A DNA stretch of 64,000 nucleotides from Ciona savignyi (Eukaryota > Chordata > Ascidiacea > Phlebobranchia > Cionidae). Below, piece after piece: positions 48,105 to 59,565 of this stretch. The notes beneath the pieces were generated by a model. It ran no database searches. It was not told the origin of the DNA and was given only the letters and a program-made list of their open reading frames with translations. Positions within the stretch are counted from its first letter, which is position 1. Each line of letters begins with the position of its first letter. The stretch covers positions 1-64,000 of the forward strand of contig CH002937.1 of assembly GCA_000149265.1 (NCBI GenBank). The letters are read 5' to 3'. Made by a program: the position numbers and the translations under genes.

Positions 48105-50189
48105 TTAGCTGCATAGGTAGTCAAAGAGAACAAGCGATTTTAATTCCGTGAAATATGCTGGTGGGTGGATGTCATTCTGGGGAACCACCGTGGTTAGATC
48201 CCAAAAATCAAGAAACATGAAGTTTTCTATATCCTTGAAGATAACGCGTACGATAACATCGTATCGGTAGAAATACCAATCCAATGGCGTTGAGAGAACG
48301 CTAAGGCCGCGGTATATGATTCTAGTTTCGGGAAAACGATTTAAAAGTCGCAAAACAGCATCGCGTATACCTTGCATGCGGTGAATGAATATTGAAGGGT
48401 GAAATTTATGCAAATGAGCCCCGATGTTGAATATTATGAACGTGTCTTTACCAGCAACCCGGATTCCGTCCAAACTGTCGCTGATGTAAGGTCGCGTTTC
48501 GGGCCCTCCAGGGTTTTGTAGAGGCGGCCCATGCGCCCTGTAATATGTCGTTATATTTAACCCAAAACTATAAATTGTTTTGGGATTCTGCCAAATATGA
48601 TGTGAATCTGGTCCAACAGATCGCAAGTTCAGTCGTTCTCCCAACAAAACACTGTACATTCGGATGGTAGAGTCGCCGAAGAAGTAGACCACTTTGTTTT
48701 CCAGACACCTTTGAGTGTCTCGCACCGCTAGAAGAGTATTTGCACAAGTTAACGACACCCATCGCCCACCCCACATGTAACCGTTCGGCCGAACGTGTTT
48801 GTGGTTTTTAACAACGCAGTCTTTTAAACTGGATACATCGGCGGATTCTTGCGGCAAAACTAAAAGTTTTACCCCAGAACCCTTAATTATAGACATGGTC
48901 TCGTATTTGGATTTTAAGATAGCCGCAAAGTCATGTATCGGTTCTTCGTCCGGCATCTCGCTGAAAACGATGTTGATGATACGTGAACAAACACCCGAGG
49001 GGGGTTTGATGCAGAACCATGGTTCCTGGTTACGTGGGTTGCTGTAATCACAAGTCTCCGTGTTTCTGTATCTAAATGAAAAAGTTATCACATGAGATGG
49101 TAGATGTAAAGAGCATATCTAACTAGAGCAAAAAAAGGAATGTATCTAGTCGACAACGGTTGTTATATCTCGGATAAATGTTTATGATTATTAAAATAAT
49201 AAATATTCATTATTGAAGAGGGAATTTGCCCCACTGTGTTTAAGCACAATTTTGCTTCACACTTCGCATATATAACTGCCATGAGAAATGAATCTACAAC
49301 TGTGCCTGAACACAACAAGTGGGAAACGAGCACAAACTTCCCGGCTCAATATATCGCGTGTTAAAAAAGTATATATGTGTTACATAGGAAATCTCACATT
49401 GGGTAAGCCGACATATCCACGTTGCAATGAACTTTCTCCCCCGACTCCAATTCGGCTAAGTAAACTTGACCAATCTCTCGGTTTGTTGCTGTAAACTGTA
49501 TCAAACGCGAGATTGCCTCTAAAGACGAAACCAGCACGACTTCCAGCGTAAAAACAGCAGCCTGAACCAGCGGTGCGGTTATAGAGTAAGAACCGTTCCA
49601 ATGATCAATGATAACACAAGGTATTCCATCAGGAATGATGACAAAACCTGTGTTTCTCAAAAGTCGAGCACGAAAAAAATCTCCACCGAATTCTTTGGGT
49701 CGGCCAAGTCTATCTTTGGCATATATAGTTGCTTTGAATGTATCGCCGGTCATATATCTACTTCTGTTTCCCTCTATGACTATCACCGTTGTATTGGGCG
49801 ATGTAAAAGCAAGTTCGTCGTGGGAAGGATTAATCTTTGCAAAACTAGTAAAAGCGTTTGTTAATTCCGGAAAAAAAGTGCTTCCAATCCGTCAAATTAT
49901 TTCTAAATGATCGTAGGTTAAAATGAGACAACGGTAGTCCGTATGTGTGCTTGTACTTTAAACCGTAGTACGGAGACCTTCGTCTTTTACTGTCTTCGTC
50001 GACTTGTATTAAAATATCTCCAAGTTGTGGATTAATATATTTCGATTCAGTAGCAACTTTCATTTCTTTGATATTCTTGGTGTCGACATTACAATTGTTT
50101 ATAGGTTTCGTTTGCAAAACAGCCGTGTACAACATCGTCGTCCCGAAAGAAATACTCACAAGTGCTAAAAACAATTCCCTTTTATTCAT
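48105..50189 (-). pseudogene. NXPE copy 2, complete but with a 1-bp frameshift in a homopolymer
   Basis: Exons 49398-50189 and 48105-49071, nearly identical to NXPE copy 1. Exon 2 is fully open, with GDS and NDIHPP intact. Exon 1 is 792 nt against 791 nt in copies 1 and 3: a run of six A is seven A near 49872-49878 (plus strand), which breaks the frame after DWKHFF, about residue 107. Either this is a young pseudogene or a sequencing or assembly error in a homopolymer; if corrected, the gene would be a normal 585-aa protein. Confidence 0.8.
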
Positions 50190-50432
50190 TTTTACGTCTG
50201 CTTGAAATAAATATACTTTATACGCTTATTTTTTATAATATTAAATTAGATTTTAAGGCTAATCTTGTAAACTATCCAGTACACAATTTTTCCATTCAAC
50301 GTACGTTGTTTTCTTTCTAAATTCTCGACACTGACTTTATTTACTATTTTCTCACTTTGTAAGTTAAGACGTATCCGCCTTCAAACTAATTCGCCTCTGG
50401 GTATATAAAATTTGTGTTGTCTATGTGTCTAA

Positions 50433-52029
50433 AGTTTGGACGATTAGATGTTCTTGTAAATAATGCTGACATAGCATTGGCGAGCGGCATTGAAAAGGCA
50501 AGTATATTAATAACTGGTTTAAACAAATAAGGTGTAAATTGTAAATGAAATGACGAAGCAAAAAGACTGGTAATACACTTCAGTAAAACAGGAGCGATAC
50601 AAAATGTTTATACAGTTTGCTCTTATGAGGCGTAGAAAATGAATGATTCAGGAATGTTGATTAGCAGATCGTACCCGTGGGTTCAGGTCATGCCTGCTAA
50701 GTGCCATTCCCAAGGACCAAACTGACTACACAGTGACCAGTGTCAATACTTGAGTGCTTAAACTCAACGCTGACGCATTAACTACCACATCTTTTCGATC
50801 AGTTTGTTGGTCACTGTTTTTTGTTCAGTTGATTTTAAAGAATATTATGACAATCTCCATCAGGCAACTTTGCAAGACTTCGATCGTTCATTCAACATTA
50901 ACCTTCGGTCAGTGTTTCACCTGACGCAGCTTGCATTACCGCATCTGAAGAAAGTTAAAGGTGAGACTTTTAAGTCAATATTTAGGTTGCAGGACTTATG
51001 TATGCACAAAATACACCATGCAAAATACACCATGGAAAAAAAAACAGTTTATTGAAACTAAATGCAGTTCATTCAAAAAAATTGAAAGTAAAATTTTAAT
51101 ATTATAAATTATAAAAAAATAAACAAGGTTGACACGCGTGGCATGCAAATCGTTATTTAAGGCATAACCCCCTTGTTGCCCCGTCTTAAATAGGTACACA
51201 CGATTATCCATCATGATTGCACTGCACTACATTCATTATTTCAAGCATTTACTATACCCAAAATTAAATAAATACAATTCCGTAATTCTCTGCACGTATT
51301 GGTAAAACTGTTTTACCAATATTTCTCTGTATTCATACCTGTATTTCTTATCACAATTTTAACGATGTTTTTATTGTTGTATAACTCAATTTAAGCATCG
51401 TCTTTCAGCCGAAAGGTGTTGGATTGATACCAGTCTTTCAGCCGAAAGGTTTTGGATTGATACTTATTGGTCGTATACTTATTGAACGTCGTATGATGCT
51501 CAATCGAATGTTTTACAAAACGTCTCATTTTTAAACAATCAAAACACCAATCATTATAAATACCATATTCTCTCATGTATAAATAATTATTGTTAATACT
51601 TTCAGGAAATATCGTCAACATTTCTAGTATATGTAGCACACGTCATTATCCAGCACTTCTTGTTTATGACATGACAAAGGCGGCTCTTGACCAGTTTACG
51701 AAGACTANNNNNNNNNNNNNNNNNNNNNNNNNNNNNNNNNNNNNNNNNNNNNNNNNNNNNNNNNNNNNNNNNNNNNNNNNNNNNNNNNNNNNNNNNNNNN
51801 NNNNNNNTTCCCTGCAAGTGTTAAAACAACTATCTACCAGTCTCGATTTAAAACTAAAGAGCTCCTGGATGAATACTATGAGAAATCTGCACCGTTTCAC
51901 CCTCTAGGTAGAGTGGTTGAACCACAAGATGTCGCTGATGCCGTAGCCTTTTTAGCCTCCGACGCCGCCAAAATGATCACAGGAACTTGTCTTATGGTTG
52001 ATGGAGGAAGGATTTTAAATGGGCAGTGA
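50433..52029 (+). pseudogene. SDR copy 3, 5'-truncated pseudogene interrupted by an assembly gap
   Basis: Homologous to the intact SDR. Only the 3' half of exon 3 remains (about 50433-50498, starting at [12 protein letters not shown], with Gly changed to Asp in NNAGIA). Exon 4 is complete with its acceptor (50864-50960), exon 5 starts at 51606 and runs into the N gap at 51708, and exon 7 resumes after the gap (about 51811-52029, ending in a TGA stop). Exons 1-2 are missing. Exon 6 is presumably inside the gap. Confidence 0.85.
51708..51807. other. Assembly gap (100 N) in SDR copy 3
   Basis: A run of exactly 100 N, a placeholder of unknown true length, between SDR exon 5 and exon 7. Confidence 0.99.
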
Positions 52030-52749
52030 AATTTAACTTAAGTTTAATTTTGTTGTGTGTGAAGTGTATTGTATTTAGGATTATTTATTTGAAAAACTGT
52101 GTATTTAAGGTACGATTGTAGGCATTTTTCTGTGTAAAATATATTGAAAATTTCAGATTTAATATATAATAATTGTTTTGTATGATTGTTTTATTTACGA
52201 GACGTTTAAAATGGATTTATTTGTACAATTAAACCCCAGCCACATAAAGCTTTTTGGCCGAAACATTGAGTCCTTGGGCTAAGCTCTCAGCCGGCACCCA
52301 TTTAATGTTGAGCAGTATCAATGATATAAAACACACTGTAATAGCTTTAATAAATGGAGGTTCGCAAGTTAAAAAAGATCCTGGAAAAATAATTTGACAT
52401 ATTTTCCTGTCTTATCAGTATAAAAATAAAGACCAGGCGCCCATTAACTTAGTAGCTTCAGCAGTCAACCGACGAGACTTTCGTGGCACATCTGGCCGTC
52501 AGCCGAAGGATAGCCGAATTAAAACCCATCACCATCTTGTACGAGGCACTTAATTGACCTTTCTAACTTGGTTTAATTTTTTTTACAAAACTAGCAATAT
52601 CTTTAGGGTATAGAACGACACAGGTAAAATACACAAACTTCTCACATGAAAATTTTATAGTCCGATAAAATCAATCGCGTGAATCTTTTATTTTGTGATG
52701 TTATAAAATTAGAATAAAGGCCACCAATTTAATAACAAAGTGTAGTTTA

Positions 52750-54318
52750 TTAGCTGCATAGGTAGTCAAAGAGTACAAGTGATTTTAATTCCGTGAGATA
52801 TCCTGGCGGGTGGTAGCCATTCTGGGGAACCACCGTGGTTAGATCCCAAAAATCAAGAAACATGAAGTTTTCAATATCCTTGAAGATATCGCGTACAATA
52901 ACATCATATCGGTAGAAATACCACTCTAAGGGCGTTGAGAGGACGCTAAGGCCGCGGTATATGATTCTAGTTTTGGGAAAACGACTTAAAAGTCGCAAAA
53001 CAGCATCGCGTATACCTTGCATGCGGTGAATGAATATTGAAGGGTGAAATTTATGCAAATGAGCCCCGATGTTGAATATTATGAACGTGTCTTTACCAGC
53101 AACCCGGATTCCGTCCAAACTGTCGCTGATGTAAGGCCGCGTTTCGGGCCCACCTGGTTTGATGCAGAACCATGGTTCCTGGTTGCGTGGGTTGCTGTAA
53201 TCACAAGTCTCCGTGTTTCTGTATCTAAATGAAAAAGTTATCACATGAGATGGTAGATGTAAAGAGCATATCTAACTAGAGCAAAAAAAGGAATGTATCT
53301 AGTCGACAACGGTTGTTATATCTCGAATGAATATTTATGATTATTAAGAGGGCATTTGCCCCACTGTGTTTAAGCACAATTTTGCTTCACACTTTGCATA
53401 TATAACTGCCATTAGAAATGAATCTACAACTGTGCCTGAACACAACAAGTGGGAAACGAACACAAACTTCCCGGCTCAATATATCGCGTGTTAATAAAGT
53501 ATATATGTGTTACATAGGAAATCTCACATTGGGTAAGCCGACATATCCACGTTGCAATGAACTTTCTCCCCCGACTCCAATTCGGCTAAGTAAACTCGAC
53601 CAATCTCCCGGTTTGTTGCTGTAAACTGTATCAAACGCGAGATTGCCTCTAAAGACGAAACCAGCACGACTTCCAGCGTAAAAACAGCAGCCTGAACCAG
53701 TGGTGCGGTTATAGAGTAAGAACCGTTCCAATGATCAATGATAACACAAGGTATCCCATCACGAGGTATGATAGCACCTGTGTTGCTCAAAAGTCGGGCA
53801 CGAAAAAAATCTCCACCGAATTCTTTGGGTCGGCCGAGTCTATCTTTGGCATATATAGTGGCTTTTAATGTATCGCCGGTAATATATCTACTTCTGTTTC
53901 CCTCTATGACTATTACCGTTGTATTGGGCGATGTAAAAGCAAGTTCGTCGTGGGAAGGATTAATCTTTGCAAAACTATTAAGAGCGTTTGTTAATTCCGG
54001 AAAAAAAAGATTCCAATCCGTCAGATTATTTCTAAATGATCGTAGATTAAAATGAGACAACGGTAGTCCGTATGTGTGCTTGTACTTTAAACCGTAGTAC
54101 GGAGACCTTCGTCTTTTACTGTCTTCGTCGACTTTTATTAAAATATCTCCAAGTTGTGGATTAATATATTTCGATTCAGTAGCAACTTTCATTTCTTCAA
54201 TATTCTTGGTGTCGACATTACAATTGTTTATAGGTTTCGTTTGCAAAACAGCCGTGTACAACATCGTCGTCCCGAAAGAAATACTCACAAGTGCTAAAAA
54301 CAATTCCCTTTTATTCAT
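52750..54318 (-). CDS. NXPE copy 3, in-frame internal deletion of the catalytic part, 421 aa
   Basis: Exons 53528-54318 (791 nt, as in copy 1) and 52750-53224 (475 nt against 967 nt). The missing 492 nt are 164 codons exactly, so the frame stays open: the protein passes from EPWFCIKP directly to GGPETRPYISD. The deletion removes the RWVSLTC core and the whole GDS block, and the C-terminal NDIHPP is NGYHPP. The N-terminal anchor and neurexophilin-like domain are intact. If translated, it would be a non-catalytic NXPE-like protein. It may equally be a decaying copy that happens to remain open. Confidence 0.8.
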
Positions 54319-54566
54319 TTTTACGTCTGCTTGAAATAAATATACTTTATACGCTTATTTTTTATAATATTAAATTAGATTTTAAGGCTAATCTTGTAAA
54401 CTATCCAGTACATTTTTTCCATTCAACGTACGTTTTTTTCTTTCTAAATTCTGGACACTGACTTTATTTACTATTTTCTCACTCTGTAAGTTAAGACATA
54501 TCCGCCTTCAAACTAATTCGCCTCTGGGTATATAAAATTTGTGTTGTCTATGAGTGTCGTTCTAAG

Positions 54567-55041
54567 GTTTTTCCAACGGTATCTGTCATATGCGACGAAA
54601 CCCAAGCTGAAAATTTGGTCCAAAGAACAGTTGAGAAGTTTGGACGATTAGATGTTCTTGTAAATAATGCTGGCATAGCATTGGCGGGCGGCATTGAAAA
54701 GGCAAGTATATTAATAACTGGTTTAAACAAATATGGCGTTAATTGTAAATGAAATGACGAACCAAAAAGACTGGTAAGACACTTCAGTAAAACAGGCAGC
54801 GATACAAAATGTTTATACAGTTTGTGCAAGTGTTAATATAACTATCTACCAGTCTCGATTTAAAACTAAAGAGCTCTTGGATGAATACTATGAGAAATCT
54901 GCACCGTTTCACCCTCTAGGTAGAGTGGTTGAACCACAAGATGTCGCTGATGCCGTAGCCTTTTTAGCCTCTGACGCCGCCAAAATGATCACAGGAACTT
55001 GTCTTATGGTCGATGGAGGAAGAATTTTAAATGGGCAGTAA
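54567..55041 (+). pseudogene. SDR copy 4, pseudogene with exon 3 joined to the end of intron 3 and exon 7
   Basis: Exon 3 is complete (54567-54701), followed by about 120 bp of intron 3 and then, directly, exon 7 (about 54825-55041, ending in a TAA stop). Exons 1, 2, 4, 5 and 6 are missing, and the start of exon 7 has substitutions. Non-functional as an SDR. Confidence 0.85.
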
Positions 55042-55760
55042 AATTTAACTGAAGTTGAATTTTGTTGTGTGTGAAGTGTATTGTAATTAGGATTATTTAT
55101 TTGAAAAACTGTGTATTTAAGGTACGATTATAGTCATTTTTCTGTGTAAAATATATCGAAAATTTCAGATTTAATATATAATAATTGTTTTGAATGACTG
55201 TTTTATTTACTAGACGTTTAAAATGGATATATTTGTACAATTAAACCCCGGCAACATATAGCTTTTTGGCCGAAACATTGAGTCCTTGGGCTAAGCTCTG
55301 AGCCGGCACCCATTTAATGTTGAGCAGTATCAATGATATAAAACACACTGTAATAGCTTTAATAAATGGAGGTTCGCAAGTTAAAAAAGATCCTGGAAAA
55401 ATAATTTGACATATTTCCTGTCTTATCAGTATAAAAATAAAGACCAGGCGCCCATTAACTTAGTAGCTTCAGCAGTCAACCGACGAGACTTTCGTGGCAC
55501 ATCTGGCCGTAAGCCGAAGGATAGCCGAATTGAAACCCATCACTATCTTGTACGAGGCACTTAATTGACCTTTCTAACTCAGTTTAATTTTTTTTACAAA
55601 ACTAGCAATATCTTTAGGGTATAGAACGACACAGGTAAAATACACAAACTTCTCACATGAAAATTTTATAGTCCGATAAAATCAATCGCGTGAATCTTTT
55701 ATTTTGTGATGTTATAAAATTAGAATAAAGGCCAACAATCTAATAACACAGTGTCGTTTA

Positions 55761-55991
55761 TTAGCTGCATAGGTAATCAAAGAGTACAAGTGATTTTAAT
55801 TCCGTGAGATATCCTGGCGGGTGGTAGCCATTCTGGGGAACCACCGTGGTTAGATCCCAAAAATCAAGAAACATGAAGTTTTCAATATCCTTGAAGATAT
55901 CACGTACGATAACATCGTATCGGTAGAAATACCACTCTAAGGGCGTTGAGAGGACGCTAAGGCCGCGGTATATGATTCTAGTTTTGGGAAA
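55761..55991 (-). pseudogene. NXPE copy 4, C-terminal fragment only
   Basis: About 77 codons of the PC-esterase C terminus (FPKTRIIYRGLSVLSTPLEW onward to FDYLCS stop), with the NGYHPP variant seen in copy 3. Homology ends abruptly at about 55991, where unrelated repeat-rich sequence begins. This marks the right border of the duplicated block. Confidence 0.85.
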
Positions 55992-56009
55992 GGTCAGCCC
56001 TATTAAAAT

Positions 56010-56290
56010 GCATTGAATCGAAAAAAAGTGTTTCGAAAATCGTTTCCTGAAACGTTTTTTCGTTTCGAAACGCCAAATTTTGTTTTGGAAACTTTTTTTC
56101 AAATTTTTTTTTTAATTCAAATAACTTTTTTAACATCTTTTCAAAATTTTGCCGAAACGTTTTTCGAAACGTTTTTCGAAACAGTTTTTTTCGAACAAAA
56201 TCCTTTTCCGCTAGATGGTGATATTAAGCAAAAAAAAGTGTATTTTGAAACGTCTTCGAAGTAAAATTTTCGAAACAGATTTGTTACTGA
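56010..56290. repeat. TTTCGAAA-rich region beyond the duplicated block
   Basis: Dense CGAAACGTTTTTCGAAACG-type inverted motifs, starting within 20 bp of the end of NXPE copy 4. It may be a diverged relative of the 40-bp arrays that follow. Confidence 0.65.
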
Positions 56291-56549
56291 AAACAATATC
56301 GTTTTTAAGTAAACATCAATATAATAAACTAATTATATTAATTGGATAGCACCTTTATAGTAATATTTGTTTTAAATTGAAAGAGTAGGCTATTACACTT
56401 AGATTACACAGAACATACCTTCATTATTTGTTTCTGATAAGTTTTTGTGATAGTTTAGGTAAAACATGTGCACTAGACATATGTAAGTTAAATCAATATA
56501 TCGTGTCAGTGCCTGTTTTTTTTTTTCTTTTTACAATATTTGTATGCAA

Positions 56550-56705
56550 GTTCTCAAAAATTTTTCGAAATTTGTTTTCAAAACATATTTCATCAAAATT
56601 TGTTTCGAAATTTGTTTTCAAAACATATTTCATCAAAATTTGTTTCGAAATTTGTTTTTAAAACATATTTCATCAAAATTTGATTCGAAATTTGTTTCAA
56701 AATGC
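56550..56705. repeat. 40-bp tandem repeat, about 4 copies
   Basis: Unit TTTGTTTCGAAATTTGTTTT then CAAAACATATTTCATCAAAA. Each unit has the palindrome TTTCGAAA, so units can fold. The adjoining 56291-56549 holds nothing I recognise. Confidence 0.85.
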
Positions 56706-56884
56706 ATTGTTAGAAAGCAACACAAGCAAGTAGATGGAATTAGTAAAAAATACTTAAAAAGACGAAGTTATTTAAACTCATTAGGCCTACATCATATCCA
56801 CACCAATTCTAAAATTTATACCTGCATATACTTGTCGTTTTACTTTTAAAGAAATAAATTTTCCTAAAAAACAAATTGTCAACT

Positions 56885-57000
56885 CATTACATTATTTGTG
56901 CTGATAGCCAGAGGTTGTCAGCTCGAATCCCACCAGTGGCAGGATGTTTCTTGCTACCTACACGATTTTACTACCCTTATTGAACTCGTCGGGTGAGCAG
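56885..57000 (+). repeat. tRNA-like SINE piece with a B-box sequence, copy 1
   Basis: Contains GCTCGAATCCCACCAGTGGC, similar to a tRNA T-arm or B box, then TTTCTTGCTACCTACACG and TTTTACTACC. It matches 57850-57990. No full tRNA fold is evident, so it is a repeat and not a tRNA gene. Confidence 0.55.
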
Positions 57001-57242
57001 GTATACGGAGTAACGTACGTTTGTATGCATTACATCATTTGTATGCAAATTCACAAATTTGTTCCAAGATATCTTTTTTAAACATATTAAAAAATGTTTC
57101 GAAACATAATTTGATGGAATAGGTTGTTAAAACATGTTTTATTAAAATTTGTTTTGTTTTTGAAAACATGTTTGTTTAAACTAATTATATCAATTTAATA
57201 CCACCTAGCATTGTTTTTAAATTGAAATAGTATTACACTTAG

Positions 57243-57475
57243 AATGGGATAGAATAGGATATGATATTCATGTGTATCCCCCTGAATGGGAAATCCAAAG
57301 GTCAGATCACATCGCGCCCATCGTCGGGTTACCGAAACTATTTCAGTATGTTGTAGATGATAGACACGTTTCTTTAATTTGGTAGAAGCCATTGATCTAC
57401 TGGGTTCAGGCAATGTCCGTAAAGTGCCTTACCCAAGGACACAACCGTCTAGCTAGCGACCAGTTTCGCACGAAG
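57243..57475 (-). mobile_element. Full-length-looking SINE copy, reverse strand
   Basis: Matches the complement of the 6677 SINE throughout: tail AATAGGATATGATATTCATG, CGCCCATCGTCGGGTTACCG, TTTGGTAGAAGCCATTGATC, GGGTTCAGGCAATGTCCGTA, AAGTGCCTTACCCAAGGACA and AGCTAGCGACCAGTTTCGCA. It abuts the 40-bp array at 57476. Confidence 0.8.
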
Positions 57476-57690
57476 TCACGAAATTTGTTTTAGAAACACA
57501 TTTCATCAAAATTTGTTTCGAAATTTGTTTTCGAAACACATTTCATTAAAAATTGTTTCGAAATTTGTTTTCGAAACACATTTCATCAAAAATTGTTTCG
57601 AAATTTGTTTTTGAAACACATTTTATCGAAAATATTTCGAAATTTGTTTTCGAAACACTTTTCATCAAAATTTGTTTCAAAAGCTTAGCT
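57476..57690. repeat. 40-bp tandem repeat array, about 5 copies
   Basis: Unit TTTGTTTCGAAATTTGTTTT then CGAAACACATTTCATCAAAA. It ends in a unique tail (AAAATCTGAAACATTCTTAT...CAAGTAGTTGGA) that is also found at the end of the 59230 array. Confidence 0.88.
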
Positions 57691-57849
57691 TTTCGAAATA
57701 TTTCCACAAAATCTGAAACATTCTTATTAAGAAACAAAAACAAGTAGTTGGAATTAACGAATCCACGCCAATTCTAAAATTTATACCACATATACGGTCC
57801 TATCAATTTTAACGAAATGAATATACTTAAAAAGACAAATTGTCAACCC

Positions 57850-57995
57850 TTACATCATTTGTGCTGAGAGCGCGAGGTCGGAAGTTCGAATCCCACCAGC
57901 GGCAGAATGTTTCTTGCTACATACACGCTTTTACTACCTTCATGTAACGAGTCAGGTGATCAGATATACGTAGTCACGTACGTTTGTATGCATTA
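57850..57995 (+). repeat. tRNA-like SINE piece with a B-box sequence, copy 2
   Basis: GAAGTTCGAATCCCACCAGC gives a near-consensus B box (GTTCGAATCCC). The following ATACACGCTTTTACTACCTT recurs at 56947 and 59192. No A box or full cloverleaf was recognised. Confidence 0.55.
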
Positions 57996-58199
57996 CATCA
58001 TTTGTATTAAAATTCAAACTTTTTTGTCGAGATATCGTTTTAAAACATATTGAAAAAATATTTCGAAACATATTTTAATGGAATAGGGTTTTAAAATGTT
58101 TTATTAAATTTTGTTTCGCAATTTCTTTGAAAACCTATATCACCTAAATTTGATTTGAAATTTGTTTTCGAAAAAGTTTTATCAAAATAAGTAAACGAA

Positions 58200-59190
58200 A
58201 TATCAGTTCTTTTAGGGGTGAACAAGTTTGCAAGGGTGTTACCCAATCATCTACTATTTTTTTAGATATATCAAAGTTGTTTCATTTTAACCCAAAGCGA
58301 ACGTATTTATAATTTGACGTGTGCGTCAATGGCACGCGTTAGAAAAGAAAACGGAATATAGGGTTTATTGTTTGGGATCAAGTTTACAAACGTGTTACCC
58401 AACCATCTACCAATTTTAATGCACTCACTAGAACAAACCGTCGATTTAGGCATAATAAAGATGTTTTATCTTAACCCGAAGCAAACATATTGATAATTTG
58501 ACGTGGTACGAGTGCGTTAGTGGCGCGCGATAGAAAAATGAGGGAGATATCAGGTTCAATTTTTGGATACACGTTTACAAGTGTGTTATCCAATCATCAA
58601 CCAATTTTCATGCACTTAGTACAGCAAATCGTTGATTTAGGTATATCAAAGCTGTTTCATTTCAACCCAAAGCGAACGTATTTATAATTTGACGTGGTAT
58701 GAGTGCGATAGTGGCGTGCGTTAGAAAAGGAAACGGAATATAAGGTTAATTATTTGGATACAAGTTTACAAGTGTGTTAACTAACCATCGACCAATTTTT
58801 ATGCACTCACTACAACAAATCGTTGATTTAGGCATATCAAAGTTGCTTCATTTCAATCCAAAGCGAACGTATTGAGAATTTGACATAATGTGGGAGCGTT
58901 AGTGGCGCGCGTTAGAAAAAGTAAACAGAATATAGGGTTACTTTTTTGGATACAAGTTTACAAGTGTGTTAGGCAATCATCTACCAATTGTTATGCACTT
59001 ACTACAACAAATCGTCGATTAAGGTATATCAAAGTTGTTTCTTTTTAACCGAAAGCGAACATATTGATAATTTGACGTGGAATGAGTGCGTTAGTGGCGC
59101 GCGTTAAAAAAGTAAACGAAATATAGGGTTCATTTTTCGTCTACAAGTTTACAAGTGTCTTACCCAACTATCTACCAATTTTTCATTTTT
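58200..59190. repeat. Satellite, about 190-bp monomers, diverged left block, about 5 units
   Basis: Monomers share GTGTTACCCAATCATCTACC, CAACAAATCGT, ATATCAAAG, CAAAGCGAACGTATT, TTGACGTGG and GTGGCGCGCGTTAG. They are more diverged than those right of 59566, as expected at an array edge. Confidence 0.9.
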
Positions 59191-59191
59191 A

Positions 59192-59565
59192 CCTACACGC
59201 TTTTACTACCTTCATTAAACGAGTCAGGTGATCAGGTTTACGAAGTCACGAAATTTGTTTTAGAAACACATTTCATCAAAATTTGTTTCGAAATTTGTTT
59301 TCGAAACACATTTCATTAAAAATTGTTTCGAAATTTGTTTTCGAAACACATTTCATCAAAAATTGTTTCGAAATTTGTTTTAGAAACACATTTCATCAAA
59401 ATTTGTTTCGAAATTTGTTTTCGAAACACATTTTATCGAACAATGTTTCGAAATTTGTTTTCGAAACACTTTTCATCAAAATTTGTTTCAAACGCTTAGC
59501 TTTTTGAAATATTTCCACAAAATCTGAAACATTCTTATTAAGAAACAAAAACAAGTAGTTGGAGC
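59192..59565. repeat. 40-bp repeat block inserted in the satellite, about 6 units
   Basis: Begins with the SINE-like piece ACCTACACGCTTTTACTACC, then the same 40-bp units and the same unique tail as 57476-57740, ending CAAGTAGTTGGA. Satellite sequence breaks off mid-monomer before it and resumes mid-monomer after it, at GCGAACATATTG. Confidence 0.85.

Larger units (their letters stand above)
40200..55991. repeat. Tandem segmental duplication of the SDR(exons 3-7)-NXPE unit, four copies
   Basis: Units: 40200-45259, 45260-50432, 50433-54566, 54567-55991. Each runs from SDR exon 3 (plus strand) to just upstream of an NXPE copy (minus strand), and every junction joins NXPE upstream sequence to SDR exon 3. 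Unit lengths fall (about 5.1, 5.2, 4.1 and 1.4 kb) through internal deletions. Copies 3 and 4 share derived variants (NGYHPP, TPLEW, shared 3' spacer changes), so they are closest relatives. Confidence 0.85.

Noticed and set aside
57880..57900. Possible tRNA gene around GTTCGAATCCC
   Set aside because: Only a B-box-like arm is present; no cloverleaf or A box at the right distance, and the sequence is repeated at 56920 as part of a SINE.
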